Below are positions 1-9,205 of a stretch of 64,000 nt of DNA, piece after piece (position 1 is the stretch's first letter; every line of letters starts with the position of its first letter). The position numbers and the translations under genes are program-made. The notes beneath the pieces are model-generated. The model was not told the origin of the DNA. It saw only the letters and a program-made list of their open reading frames with translations, and did no database searches. The DNA comes from Ostreococcus lucimarinus CCE9901 (taxonomy: Eukaryota > Chlorophyta > Mamiellophyceae > Mamiellales > Bathycoccaceae). Location of the stretch: contig NC_009362.1 of NCBI RefSeq assembly GCF_000092065.1, forward strand, positions 1 to 64,000. Reading direction: 5' to 3'.

Positions 1-147
1 CCCTAAACCCTAAACCCTAAACCCTAAACCCTAAACCCTAAACCCTAAACCCTAAACCCTAAACCCTAAACCCTAAACCCTAAACCCTAAACCCTAAACC
101 CTAAACCCTAAACCCTAAACCCTAAACCCTAAACCCTAAACCCTAAA
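1..147. repeat. Telomere, (CCCTAAA)x21
   Basis: Twenty-one uninterrupted 7-bp CCCTAAA units start at the first base. This is the C-rich strand of the TTTAGGG repeat typical of plants and many green algae, in the orientation expected at the left end of a chromosome. The array ends at 147 and passes into degenerate sequence. Confidence 0.98.
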
Positions 148-710
148 ACTCGAACCCTAGTCCTCCAAACCCTAGTTTACCCCGCCCTCACTAACGTAGT
201 CCTCAACCCAAAACCAGTATCACACGTTTCCAAAAAACCCAAACCGCGGCCTACGCCCGCGACGACGTAAAGGTCCGGGTCGCCGCCGGCACCCAGAGTG
301 CCGCGAAACGCGCGCGTACACAGATGCAAATGCGTGTTTCATGCGTGTACGCAAAATTCCAGCGTCGTCGACCGCCAGTGTAGTGGTTTCGGTGACCCCT
401 TTACTCGCGCAACTTTCAGGGCGGCAAAAGCGTCATGTTCCAGAGACACTGCTAACCCTAGTTTTCAGCCCTAGTTTCTAACCCTAGTTTCAGGGAGGCG
501 CGTTCGAGGGGCGACGCGCTGGGAGACGACGCGGGACGACGACGGTAATGGCGTGGGTGAATCGCTTCGTATTCCTATTCCTTAGCTTTCTAGAGCGCGA
601 TCGTACATGTTCGGTCACACATTCGCATCTTGACGTGCATTGTTTCTTTACATTCGACGACGAGACGCCGTCTCTAAAGGTGGTCGCGGTCAGTCGGTCG
701 CGCTCGTCGA
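148..710. other. Subtelomeric spacer without a supported gene
   Basis: About 560 bases separate the telomere from the first gene's stop codon. Several telomere-like fragments of the form ACCCTAGT(TT) occur just after the array (about 155-180) and again at about 452-495. The only ORF here (548-730) is short, has no recognisable domain and overlaps the duplicated MDH flank. Bases 636-710 belong to the inverted duplicate described separately. Confidence 0.7.
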
Positions 711-780
711 TTAGGAATGAAGGAAATTGATCCCCTTTTTAATGCTAGCTTCCAGTTCTGGTAACATGCTCTCCAACGCG
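636..780. repeat. Inverted duplicate, copy 1 (MDH 3' end and flank)
   Basis: This 145-bp stretch holds the last codons and stop of the malate dehydrogenase gene plus about 75 bp of 3' flank. It recurs in opposite orientation at 9025-9169 with four mismatches (639, 643, the TTCG/TCCG difference near 654, and one near 704). The coding part, from the stop inward, is identical. This copy belongs to the intact gene. Confidence 0.95.
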
Positions 781-1823
781 CGCTTCTCGTACGATGATAG
801 CGTTCCAGTGCCCGCCACGCGCTCCACGCCGTTTCGTCCGAGGAGCACCTTGGTGGCAAAAAAAGGCGCCCGCGTCGCCTTGCTCTCGACGTACGCACAC
901 GCCCATATTCCAGACTCACCGCTCAATCCTCTGAGACACGCATCCGCGAACTCCGCCGCGGCAGCGGCCATGGAGAGCGTGGCGCTTCCGGCGCCTCCCT
1001 TCGCTTCGACGACTTCGGTGCCACCGTTTTGGATTCGACTCGTCAACGCGCTCACTTCCTCGGGCGTAAACGAGCAACGCGGAGTGGTTTGAGACAGTAA
1101 CGGCAAAATCGTCGTCCCCGCGTGTCCACCGATCACCGGGACGTCCACCAAAGTCGGGTCGTCGAACCCTTTTGCCGCGGCGACGAACGTCTTCGCCCGC
1201 ATCACGTCGAGGTGCGTCACGCCCAAAAGTTTGCGCGCATCGTAACAACCGTGATTTTTAAACACTTCCGCCGCGATGGGAACCGTTGAATTCACGGGGT
1301 TGGATATGATATTTACGATCGCGTTCGGGCACGTCTTTGCCACACCCTCGCACAGTGTGCGGACGATCCCGGCGTTCACGCCGAACAAGTCGTCGCGCGA
1401 CATGCCCGGTTTGCGCGGCACGCCCGCGGGAATGATGACGAGGTCACATCCTCGTAAACACGCCTCAAGTTCGTCATCACCGACGTATCCGCTCACCTTC
1501 GCTCGCGTGTTCACGTGAGAGACGTCCGCGGCGACGCCTCGAACGACGGGCGCGACGTCGTAGAGTCGCAGTTCCGCCACCTTTGGATTCGCCTTGATGA
1601 ATGCGGAGAGCGTTTGCCCGATACCGCCCGCCGCGCCGAGGACGGCGACGGTGAACGACGCGCGCTTACCACCGATCCCGGACGCACCGAAGAACCAATC
1701 CACGAGCCCGACGCGCGCGGATGGCGCTTCCTGAGGCGTCTGCCGCGACGATGAGGCGGGATCGACGACTTGCGCGCGCAACGCGCCGACGCGACGCGCG
1801 GCGGCACCGACGGCGTTGGACAT
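711..1823 (-). CDS. NAD-dependent malate dehydrogenase
   Basis: Catalyses malate/oxaloacetate interconversion with NAD. The 370-residue product has the dinucleotide-binding motif GAAGGIGQ at residues 63-70. It also has the substrate-loop signature around [11 protein letters not shown], the SNPVNS motif and the catalytic-His region [11 protein letters not shown], all typical of the mitochondrial/glyoxysomal MDH family. The N-terminus is extended by about 55 residues. Residues 11-19 (RVGALRAQV) resemble a PTS2 peroxisomal signal, although the final V is not canonical, so peroxisomal targeting is inferred and an organellar transit peptide is the alternative. It is the gene closest to the telomere and is head-to-head with the ferredoxin-like gene. 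The start is the ATG at 1823, the first Met of the frame. Its 3' end is duplicated at 9025-9169. Confidence 0.95.
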   Translation of the reverse strand: MSNAVGAAARRVGALRAQVVDPASSSRQTPQEAPSARVGLVDWFFGASGIGGKRASFTVAVLGAAGGIGQTLSAFIKANPKVAELRLYDVAPVVRGVAADVSHVNTRAKVSGYVGDDELEACLRGCDLVIIPAGVPRKPGMSRDDLFGVNAGIVRTLCEGVAKTCPNAIVNIISNPVNSTVPIAAEVFKNHGCYDARKLLGVTHLDVMRAKTFVAAAKGFDDPTLVDVPVIGGHAGTTILPLLSQTTPRCSFTPEEVSALTSRIQNGGTEVVEAKGGAGSATLSMAAAAAEFADACLRGLSGESGIWACAYVESKATRAPFFATKVLLGRNGVERVAGTGTLSSYEKRALESMLPELEASIKKGINFLHS

Positions 1824-1992
1824 CGCACGATCGCCGCGCGCGTTCGCACGCGTCGTCCGTGTCTTTGGAGATCGATCGCCGTCTCGCGGAGGCGACGAGT
1901 GCGGATCGACGGGCTCGATTCGACGGGCGGTTTTCGTTCGGCGTAACGAACTCTCGCGGGGACGTCGGCGACGACGTCAGACCGCGAAGCGC

Positions 1993-2445
1993 ATGCCGTC
2001 GTCCCGCGCGGTCGTCGTCGTCGGCGGTGCATCGATGAAGATGACGTCGCGCAGGTCGCGCGCGCGGCGACTCTCGCGGCGAAGGGCGTCGTTCGACGAC
2101 GACGCCGGGTCGGGTGGCGACGCCGCGACGCCTCGCGTCACCGTGACGTTCGTGGACGCTTGGACGGGCGAGGAGCGCGTCGGGCGAGGCGAGATCGGGG
2201 TGACGAACGTACTCGCGCTCGCGGAGTCGTGCGGGGCGATCGAGGTGAACGACGACTTTTGTCTCGAAGGGCGGTGCGGAACTTGCTCGATGGAGGCGTT
2301 GGGGAACGACGGCGACGGCGACGGCGCGCCTCGGGACGTCGTGCTCGGCTGTCGAACGACGGTGGGCGAGGACGGGCGGTTGCGGTTTCGAGTGGGGTGC
2401 GGCACGACGCCGCGGTTCGATGATGACACGACTTGGTCGATGTAA
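1993..2445 (+). CDS. 2Fe-2S ferredoxin-like protein, probably plastid
   Basis: A small electron-carrier-type protein. The cluster-binding pattern C-x4-C-x2-C is visible in DFCLEGRCGTCSME, with a fourth Cys in VVLGC 22 residues later, as in plant-type 2Fe-2S ferredoxins. The frame opens at 1816, but that would overlap the MDH start, so an internal ATG at 1993 (150 aa) or 2035 (136 aa) is more likely. The Arg/Ser-rich N-terminus looks like a transit peptide. The C-terminus is extended past the last Cys. The redox partner cannot be told from the sequence. It is divergent from MDH and convergent with the 1300-residue gene, whose stop lies 69 bp away. Confidence 0.8.
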   Translation: MPSSRAVVVVGGASMKMTSRRSRARRLSRRRASFDDDAGSGGDAATPRVTVTFVDAWTGEERVGRGEIGVTNVLALAESCGAIEVNDDFCLEGRCGTCSMEALGNDGDGDGAPRDVVLGCRTTVGEDGRLRFRVGCGTTPRFDDDTTWSM

Positions 2446-2513
2446 TTTATTGATGTTTGTAGTTCTGCTTCCTTTCCTTCTCGACGAGATTCGGCACTTC
2501 TCAACGCGTCCCC

Positions 2514-5500
2514 TCAGAATCCGTCAATCGCTTCGTCGTCTGACTCGGGGTAATTCTCCGCGACTGTCCCCATATTTTTTCTTCTCCTCCCGAACTTCTT
2601 TTGGAACAGTCGTCTTCGTTCGTCGAGAAAGCGCTGTCGTTCGGCGCGTTCAGTGACCTGGCGAAGGTATCGCGCCATCTTTGGTTTTGGTCGGCCGAAG
2701 AAGACGACATTGATTCTGGCGTACTCTCGCAAGCGTTCTACGGCGCTGTTCGTCGTGATAATCTCCTCATCAGTGACGTTCGGGCTCACGTGCTGCACCA
2801 ATGACATGCGAATGACGTTTTTCATTCTGTAGCAAAACTTGGCCGCGATGGTCGCCCGCAAACTTTCCAACGTGCTGTCCGTGAGCGTGATTTCGCGCAC
2901 GCCGACTTCTCCCAAGGCTTGCACCAACAAAATTTTGGGCTTAGTCCTGTGCTGCGCCGCTTTTCGGCGCTTTTCGTTGCCTTCACCGTCAACGATCACC
3001 CCGTTGAGCTCGAGATCGGCGACGAGAAGTTCGTGTAACTCGTTCGGAAACAGCTTGCCGGGCAACGACTTTGACTTGGAGATGCGAATGCGTGTTTTAA
3101 GGAGTCTGCCGCGCATGGTGTCCACCGTGAGCGTCATGTTCGCGCGATATGTATCGAATATTCCCCACGGCACCTCGACGTACGTGATTTGAGTCACTTG
3201 CGTGCCCTCGGTCGCAAAGATATCCTGATAGGTCACTTCTTCCTTCAACTTGAGATACCTCAGGAGAGTGTTGACGCAAAGTCGGCGCGTCGAAGACGTC
3301 GTTGAGTCGATAAACCCGTCGCGTCTGTCGACGTACACTCGCCGTGCAAAAGCACAACCAGCCGCAATCATGAGCCACGTGCCGAGGCTCAAGAGTATCC
3401 AGGGTACGTTCATATCCCACATGAGTGGGTAGCGAAAGTTCTTCGTGACGAACGAAACGCTCTCGGGGATTGTGAACGACGACCCGACGAGTCGATCGAG
3501 GATACGGAAGGCTAACAAGCCAATGAAGAGCGCGCATAACACGCGCTGACTCTGTCTATCGCCGCCAGCATCGTGCTCCATGAACTCGCGGCTTTGGTCA
3601 AGCGTCGCCCTCGTCGTGGCGATTGTTTTTGCTCGGTTGTCTCGCATCACTTCCTTCGCCTGTGCTTGCAAAGTACGCAAAAACTCTTGATTTGCCGAAT
3701 AGTGCTTGACACATCCCTTGACTCTCTTCGCAATCGTCGACTCGAGCACATCAATCGCCAGCGCGTGTTGCAGCCGCTTACTCGATTTCGTGTTCAGCGC
3801 GTAGTACATCGTCGTCCCCGTGATGGGCGTTTCGGGTTCTACGGATTCGCCGAATTGAATAATCGGCGTCTCGCTTGCTACCTCCATGTGTCGTATAGCC
3901 TCACCTAGACGGTACAAATTCGTATTCGTCTCAGCCAAGCTGACTTGAGCGCGACGCAACGTGTCGGGCTCATCGTGAACGCGCTCTAAAATCATTTGTA
4001 AATTTCTTAGCTCTTCCTTCATCGTGGACAATTTTTGGTATAGAACGGTGCAGAAATTTTCCCTCGCCCGCAAAAGGCAAAAGGCCATCAATAATGTCTC
4101 ATGCCGAGCGCAATCGGGACCAGCAAATATTATACCACCGGCACCGATGATGATGACGTCACTGTCGCTCACATCCAGCGCGTAGTGCGTATCGCCGATG
4201 AGCTGCTTAACCTCTGCCTCGATTGAATCGCCGTCGAGGTAGTGCCGCGCGCTGAGCTTGGGCGATATTGTCTCTGCCAGATACAGCGCAAACTTTGGTC
4301 TGTTAGCAAAATCTCCATCGTAAACAGTCTCAAGTACATTTCTCTGATAGAGCGACGTCATGCTCGCCGTGAGCTTGGAACTATCGACTTGCAAGTCGGC
4401 TACGACTCGACTGAGCCAATCGACTGGAATGTCGTTGAGAATTTTCGTCATGACGGATTCAATCTTCATACCGCAAACCAAGTCACCCTCTCGAGCGAAG
4501 CGAAGTCCAAACGACTCGATTTGCGTAATTCCAGCTGCTTCCGGATACTCGACTTCCGCCTCCACGTTGCAATACTGCGCCGCATTCGCCGAAGAGATGC
4601 TAATTCTCGTGAGTCCAACGGGGATCTCGAGACACGTATCCGTGCTCGCGCGATCGACTTCCGAGCTGTAATAGCCACCTTTGTTTCGATCAGAAACCCC
4701 CAAACTTTGCGACAACTCTGTGATTTGCGTACAACTCGTGGGGATCCAGTCGCCAATCAACACGATGACTCGACTCATGGACAGCTGGACGTCCAAATCG
4801 TCCGCTATACTGCTCAAACCTCGTATGGATTCTGAGGCGCGATACGCGTAGCTCGAAAGCGGCCGAGACGCGCTCTTCATGAACTGTCGACAAAGGTACG
4901 GCGAACAGACGTAAGAGACATCTTCGGATTCCGTCACTGTGCTATCGATGTTGAATCCTTCGTCGGAAACCAACTTGAACGTTTCCGTCTTTTCTTCAAA
5001 CACAACCTTGAGCAATGAACCTCTGGGGTCATACATGAATTCATCGCACAGCTCTTTATCTTCCCGAGAAATCGAACCTTGTCGCATGTATTCCAATCCC
5101 TTCTTCGATGGTTGATACGCCATCGTAGATTTCCCGTTGGACGTCGACATCCTTAACGAACGTACCATCCCCGCCTCGACTAAATCGTCGAGATTATCTC
5201 TCGCTTCTTGGGAGATATTCAGCATCATTCGTTTTGAACCGACTTCTTCACCGTATGGGGAGTAATCGTAGTCGAAAACACCAGCCAAGATCGCTTCGTA
5301 AACTAGAACCATGATGTGAAGATAACGAATCCAACGCTCCTTGTCCGTCGCCTTCTCAGCTAATCGACTATGCTTGCTAATAAAGTACAACAATTTGTAG
5401 TGCTCCGGCGTGAGAACGTCTACCACCGAATTCTTGAATAGTTGACTCTTCACTGACGAAGCCACATCTTTCGTTGGCCGGGCTGATGCTACCGCCATAG

Positions 5501-6416
5501 AGCTCGAGAGAGGATCTGAAGACGTCGTCGCGGCCGCGGACGCCTCAATCGCTCGATCAAACCAACGAATCGCGTACCCTTTATCCTGTGGTCTGTACGC
5601 ATCGGCGATCATGAAATCATAATTCAGCTTGTACGTTAAACGCTTGAACTCCTCGTCGTGCGCGTTGAACGCGGCGTCTTCTTTTGTATGACCAGTCACA
5701 AACAAGTACGCATGCGTCATGCCGTGAAGAAGCGCCTCCTTTGTCATTTGCGTCATTTTGAAGCGACGCAAAACGTCCGGCATACGCAAATGCGCCACGC
5801 GTGAATACTGCGACGCCCGTTTCTCGATGACACAGCACACCCCGACGCATAACTGCCTCGGGTTCGCCCCGTGCCACCACTTCGGCACATCGCTGCACAA
5901 ACAATACTTGAATAGACTGTCGAGTTTTGCTTTTTCGCCCATGTCTTCACTCTCATCGTCATTTCTATGCGACGGCGACGCGTGCCAAGAAAACGTGACG
6001 CGGCCGTTGAGTTTGCTTTCGAAATAAATCGAATCGTAGTACGCGAATAAACCGTCGACGTCTGTCCACTCAAGCGGATTGACGTCGCTCAGCGCCGCGC
6101 CGCGCTTCGCAGAGCGCACGCTCGAGAGCGCTTTGCGCCACGAACCGCGCGCTTTGGACTCGTTCGCCGCACCTACGTTAAATATCGACGCTCGCGTTTC
6201 CAGCACGCCTCTCCTTACGTCCTCTTCGTTGATTCTCCCGGTCGGTTGCGACTTTCGTCGTTCGTCTCGCTGAACGCGCAACTCTCTGTCCACGTCTTCT
6301 TTACGCGCGCTCGTGAACGCGACCGTCGCCGGCGTCCGCGCGATCGCACGACCAGGGTCAAGGTTTTCGCCCATCATCGTCGCCCGCGCGCGCTCTAACG
6401 AGTCCCTCAACGCCAT
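2514..6416 (-). CDS. 1300-residue protein with SprT-like domain (HGxxH) and two membrane segments
   Basis: An uninterrupted ORF of 1300 residues, not recognised as a named family over its full length. Residues about 105-275 resemble a SprT/Spartan metalloprotease domain: LFAYYDSIYF near the start, the helix ALLHGMTHAYLFVTG, then H253 in NAHDEEF. The canonical HExxH is H231-G-M-T-H235 here, so the catalytic Glu is Gly while the three His that would bind zinc remain. A winged-helix-like stretch follows at about 330-440. A long central part has no motif I know. Two hydrophobic helices lie at about 959-980 and 1001-1025, before a basic C-terminal domain ending in an acidic tail. A later Met at residue 14 or 15 is an alternative start. 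It is head-to-head with the vacuolar sorting receptor. Confidence 0.85.
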   Translation of the reverse strand: MALRDSLERARATMMGENLDPGRAIARTPATVAFTSARKEDVDRELRVQRDERRKSQPTGRINEEDVRRGVLETRASIFNVGAANESKARGSWRKALSSVRSAKRGAALSDVNPLEWTDVDGLFAYYDSIYFESKLNGRVTFSWHASPSHRNDDESEDMGEKAKLDSLFKYCLCSDVPKWWHGANPRQLCVGVCCVIEKRASQYSRVAHLRMPDVLRRFKMTQMTKEALLHGMTHAYLFVTGHTKEDAAFNAHDEEFKRLTYKLNYDFMIADAYRPQDKGYAIRWFDRAIEASAAATTSSDPLSSSMAVASARPTKDVASSVKSQLFKNSVVDVLTPEHYKLLYFISKHSRLAEKATDKERWIRYLHIMVLVYEAILAGVFDYDYSPYGEEVGSKRMMLNISQEARDNLDDLVEAGMVRSLRMSTSNGKSTMAYQPSKKGLEYMRQGSISREDKELCDEFMYDPRGSLLKVVFEEKTETFKLVSDEGFNIDSTVTESEDVSYVCSPYLCRQFMKSASRPLSSYAYRASESIRGLSSIADDLDVQLSMSRVIVLIGDWIPTSCTQITELSQSLGVSDRNKGGYYSSEVDRASTDTCLEIPVGLTRISISSANAAQYCNVEAEVEYPEAAGITQIESFGLRFAREGDLVCGMKIESVMTKILNDIPVDWLSRVVADLQVDSSKLTASMTSLYQRNVLETVYDGDFANRPKFALYLAETISPKLSARHYLDGDSIEAEVKQLIGDTHYALDVSDSDVIIIGAGGIIFAGPDCARHETLLMAFCLLRARENFCTVLYQKLSTMKEELRNLQMILERVHDEPDTLRRAQVSLAETNTNLYRLGEAIRHMEVASETPIIQFGESVEPETPITGTTMYYALNTKSSKRLQHALAIDVLESTIAKRVKGCVKHYSANQEFLRTLQAQAKEVMRDNRAKTIATTRATLDQSREFMEHDAGGDRQSQRVLCALFIGLLAFRILDRLVGSSFTIPESVSFVTKNFRYPLMWDMNVPWILLSLGTWLMIAAGCAFARRVYVDRRDGFIDSTTSSTRRLCVNTLLRYLKLKEEVTYQDIFATEGTQVTQITYVEVPWGIFDTYRANMTLTVDTMRGRLLKTRIRISKSKSLPGKLFPNELHELLVADLELNGVIVDGEGNEKRRKAAQHRTKPKILLVQALGEVGVREITLTDSTLESLRATIAAKFCYRMKNVIRMSLVQHVSPNVTDEEIITTNSAVERLREYARINVVFFGRPKPKMARYLRQVTERAERQRFLDERRRLFQKKFGRRRKNMGTVAENYPESDDEAIDGF

Positions 6417-6713
6417 CTCGCGACGCCGAACGCCCCGCGGCCTTCAGAGCGCAACGACTCTGACGCGCGCGCGAACGAACGAACGCGCGTCGTCGCCGTC
6501 GTCGCGCGCGTCGCCGCGTGCGATCGGTCGCGCGTCGTCGTCGTCGTCGTCGTCGTCGCCCGTACCCGCGTCCGCTCCTCCGAACTCGCGCGGCGCGACG
6601 TCTCGACCTCGACCGCCCGCGGGCGTGTGACGACCGGCGGAACGGTCCGGGACGACGCGGACGCGTCGTCACAACCACTCGCACCGCGTCGGTTTGCGGT
6701 GCGGGCGATCGGC
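6417..6713. promoter_or_regulatory. Shared upstream region of a divergent gene pair
   Basis: A 297-bp GC-rich interval between the starts of the SprT-like gene and the vacuolar sorting receptor. It contains a GTC/GAC trinucleotide run at about 6535-6557. No separate gene is supported. It presumably carries both promoters, but no TATA-like element is evident. Confidence 0.45.
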
Positions 6714-8939
6714 ATGGGACGACGACCGCGGTGGACGACGACGCTCGCGCTCGCCGTCGTCCTCGCGCTCGCCGTCGTCGAACGCGCGCGCGGCGACGAC
6801 GACGTCGACGCGCGAGATGATGGAACGCATCGTCACGGCAATCATCCGTCGACACCCACGCTCGGGGCGTCGTTCAAGGTTGAGATCGCGCACTTATCCA
6901 TCACCACGCCCGCGAGCGTGGTCGGGAAGTATGACATCGCGATAGCCAACTTCGGGCGAACGCTCTACGGCGCATCGCTCAGCGGCGCGTTGACGTATCC
7001 GCACGACGCGAGGCAGCGATTGGGTTGCGGCGCGGGCGCGACGATAGATATTCCAGAATCAGTCAAAGCGGCGCGCATGGCGGTGATTCTACTGCTCGAC
7101 CGCGGATCGTGCGCATTTACAGAGAAAGTGATGAATGGACAGAAGGCGGGAGCGGACGCGGTCATCATCGTTGACGATCGGGACGAGCCGCTATTGACTC
7201 CAGACGCGGCAAACGACGAAGGCACGGGTTCGTACGTCGACAACATCACGATTCCCGCGGCTTTGGCGAGAAAAGTGGACGGTTCGAAGTTCGAAGCTGA
7301 AATCGCACGCAACGAGCGCGTCATGGGGACGATGGATTGGCACGACGTCTTGCCGCATCCCGACGAACGCGTCGAATGGGAACTTTGGGCGGAGACAAAC
7401 GACGAGTGCGGACACACATGTCAGCAACAGAACGCATTCATGCGTGACTTTACACCGATCGCGAAGAGCTTAGAGCAAGGAGGGTACACGCAGTTTACCC
7501 CGCACTACATCACTTGGCAATGTATCGACAATCCGCCCACGACCGAGGCGTGTAAGGCGCAGTGCATAAATGTAGGCCGCTACTGCGCGCCGGATCCAGA
7601 CGCGGACATTCACGCGGGTTACTCTGGCGCTGACATCGTCATCGACAACCTTCGAGCGCTTTGTGCTTTTGACGTCGCGAATAAATCCAACGCGCCCTGG
7701 ATGTGGTGGGATTACGTCTCAGATTTCTCTGACGAGTGCACGATGGGCAATGGCAAATTCGCCATGCGCTCTTGCGCGGAGAAGGTAGCGAAGAACATCG
7801 GCATCGACGTCGACGCCATCAACGCTTGCATGGGTGATACTAACGGAGATCACACGAATCCTATGCTAGAAGCGCAAATCGCGGCGCAGAGTCCACCTGC
7901 GGGGAGTTCTCGGCGCGACATCCGGCTTCTTCCCACCATCTTGATCAACGGCGAGCGATACTCGGGAAAAATCGCGCGCGGCGAGGTGCTGACGGCACTT
8001 TGCGCCGGTTTCGATCAGGCATCTGTTCCGGCCATGTGTAGCGATGCCGGTTTGATGCACGCAGAGTGCGTGCGTGGTCAACAGGGAGACGTCACGTGCG
8101 CGGCGGATAAGGAGGGCGACGGGAAGACGGCGTGCAAGGAGACGGGATCGTTTCCGTATTACGAGTGCGCGTGTCCGGAAGGTTCCCAAAGCGTCGTCGG
8201 TCACGATGGCACGGAAAAGTGCGAATCCGTTAACATGTGCGCTCAAGCGATGCACGACATGGCGAACTGCTCGTGCGACCGTTGTGTGTGCACGAATCTC
8301 CAGCACGGAAAGTTTCAGTGTAAAACCGAAGCCGCCACGGCGTGCGACGAGCCTCTTTCGCGAGCCGCCACGTCTCAGGGGGGATGCTGGGCGAAGGACG
8401 GGTTCAGCGCGTGCGTCGATAATATTGACGCAAAACGCAAAGCGAGTAGAGAGGGGGGAAATCCCGACGAGGTACCAAGCGTCGTGTGCAAGTGCCCGAA
8501 GGGCTTTGAGGGCGACGGAACGACGTCGTGCGTGGAAATTGACGAGTGCAAAACAAAGTGCAAAGACTCGAACGCAAAGTGCGTCAACACGTATGGAAGT
8601 TACAACTGTACGTGTTCTGCGGGATACGCGGCGACGTATCAACCCGAGCCTGTCGATGATTGGATTTGTCTGTCGACGCATCGCAGCGGCGGCGCGAGTT
8701 TGGTGTTCACGAGCGTGTTGATGTCAATCCTCGGCGTTGCGAGCGCGTCGTACGCGTTTTACCAGTACCGCGCGCGTTCGTACATGGATCGGGAAATTCG
8801 ACAAATCATGGCGCAGTACATGCCTCTGGATCAACATCCGCCAGACGACGACGACGACTCGCCTTACGATCAACCGCCGCAGCGCGACTCCGCGAAGCAA
8901 AACATTTTACCGACGAGCATGGAACTGAGCGACTTTTGA
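6714..8939 (+). CDS. Vacuolar sorting receptor (BP80/VSR type)
   Basis: Type I membrane receptor that sorts soluble cargo from the Golgi to the vacuole. The frame opens at 6627, but the ATG at 6714 starts a clean signal peptide (MGRRPRWTT, then an Ala/Leu/Val core ending at ARG). In order: a protease-associated domain with RGSCAFTEKV; the VSR-specific Cys-rich region with NDECGHTCQQQ and FTPHYITWQC; EGF-like repeats, including a calcium-binding-type EIDEC module; and one transmembrane helix near SLVFTSVLMSILGVASA. The cytosolic tail carries YMPL, the YxxPhi clathrin-adaptor motif known from plant VSRs. About 741 residues, slightly longer than plant VSRs. The gene ends about 85 bp before the inverted MDH-tail duplicate. 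Confidence 0.95.
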   Translation: MGRRPRWTTTLALAVVLALAVVERARGDDDVDARDDGTHRHGNHPSTPTLGASFKVEIAHLSITTPASVVGKYDIAIANFGRTLYGASLSGALTYPHDARQRLGCGAGATIDIPESVKAARMAVILLLDRGSCAFTEKVMNGQKAGADAVIIVDDRDEPLLTPDAANDEGTGSYVDNITIPAALARKVDGSKFEAEIARNERVMGTMDWHDVLPHPDERVEWELWAETNDECGHTCQQQNAFMRDFTPIAKSLEQGGYTQFTPHYITWQCIDNPPTTEACKAQCINVGRYCAPDPDADIHAGYSGADIVIDNLRALCAFDVANKSNAPWMWWDYVSDFSDECTMGNGKFAMRSCAEKVAKNIGIDVDAINACMGDTNGDHTNPMLEAQIAAQSPPAGSSRRDIRLLPTILINGERYSGKIARGEVLTALCAGFDQASVPAMCSDAGLMHAECVRGQQGDVTCAADKEGDGKTACKETGSFPYYECACPEGSQSVVGHDGTEKCESVNMCAQAMHDMANCSCDRCVCTNLQHGKFQCKTEAATACDEPLSRAATSQGGCWAKDGFSACVDNIDAKRKASREGGNPDEVPSVVCKCPKGFEGDGTTSCVEIDECKTKCKDSNAKCVNTYGSYNCTCSAGYAATYQPEPVDDWICLSTHRSGGASLVFTSVLMSILGVASASYAFYQYRARSYMDREIRQIMAQYMPLDQHPPDDDDDSPYDQPPQRDSAKQNILPTSMELSDF

Positions 8940-9024
8940 TAAAGAAATAGACAGCGCATAAAATGAATGATCGTCGCGCCATCACGTCTGTTCCGGCCAT
9001 CGTTCTCACAGTTCTCGTAATCGA

Positions 9025-9169
9025 CGCGTTGGAGAGCATGTTACCAGAACTGGAAGCTAGCATTAAAAAGGGGATCAATTTCCTTCATTCCTAATCGACG
9101 GGCGCGACCGACTGACCGCGACCACCTTTAGAGACGGCGTCTCGTCGTCGGATGTAAAGAAGCAACGCA
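9025..9169. repeat. Inverted duplicate, copy 2 (MDH tail fragment)
   Basis: Plus-strand copy of the last codons of MDH (from [10 protein letters not shown] to INFLHS), its stop codon and 3' flank. It sits in the intergenic gap between two convergent genes, VSR and adenylate kinase. It has no promoter or start of its own and is a gene fragment, not a functional CDS. About 97% identity to 636-780, read by eye, implies a recent origin or ongoing gene conversion. Confidence 0.93.
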
Positions 9170-9205
9170 ACTTGTCGAAGCGTGTCGAATATCGTTCGTG
9201 ATAAC

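Noticed and set aside
148-630. tRNA or other structured RNA in the subtelomere
   Set aside because: No cloverleaf-consistent T-arm or acceptor pairing could be found by eye.
548-730. 60-residue ORF near the telomere
   Set aside because: No domain, overlaps the duplicated MDH flank and has random-frame composition.
6535-6557. GTC/GAC trinucleotide runs here and near 10205, 19365, 32565 and 43820 as CRISPR-like or regulatory arrays
   Set aside because: Simple sequence repeats common in GC-rich genomes, without spacers.
8806-9078. Minus-strand ORF sharing its N-terminus with an antisense ORF at 727
   Set aside because: The similarity comes from the inverted MDH-tail duplicate read on the antisense strand; it is not a second gene.
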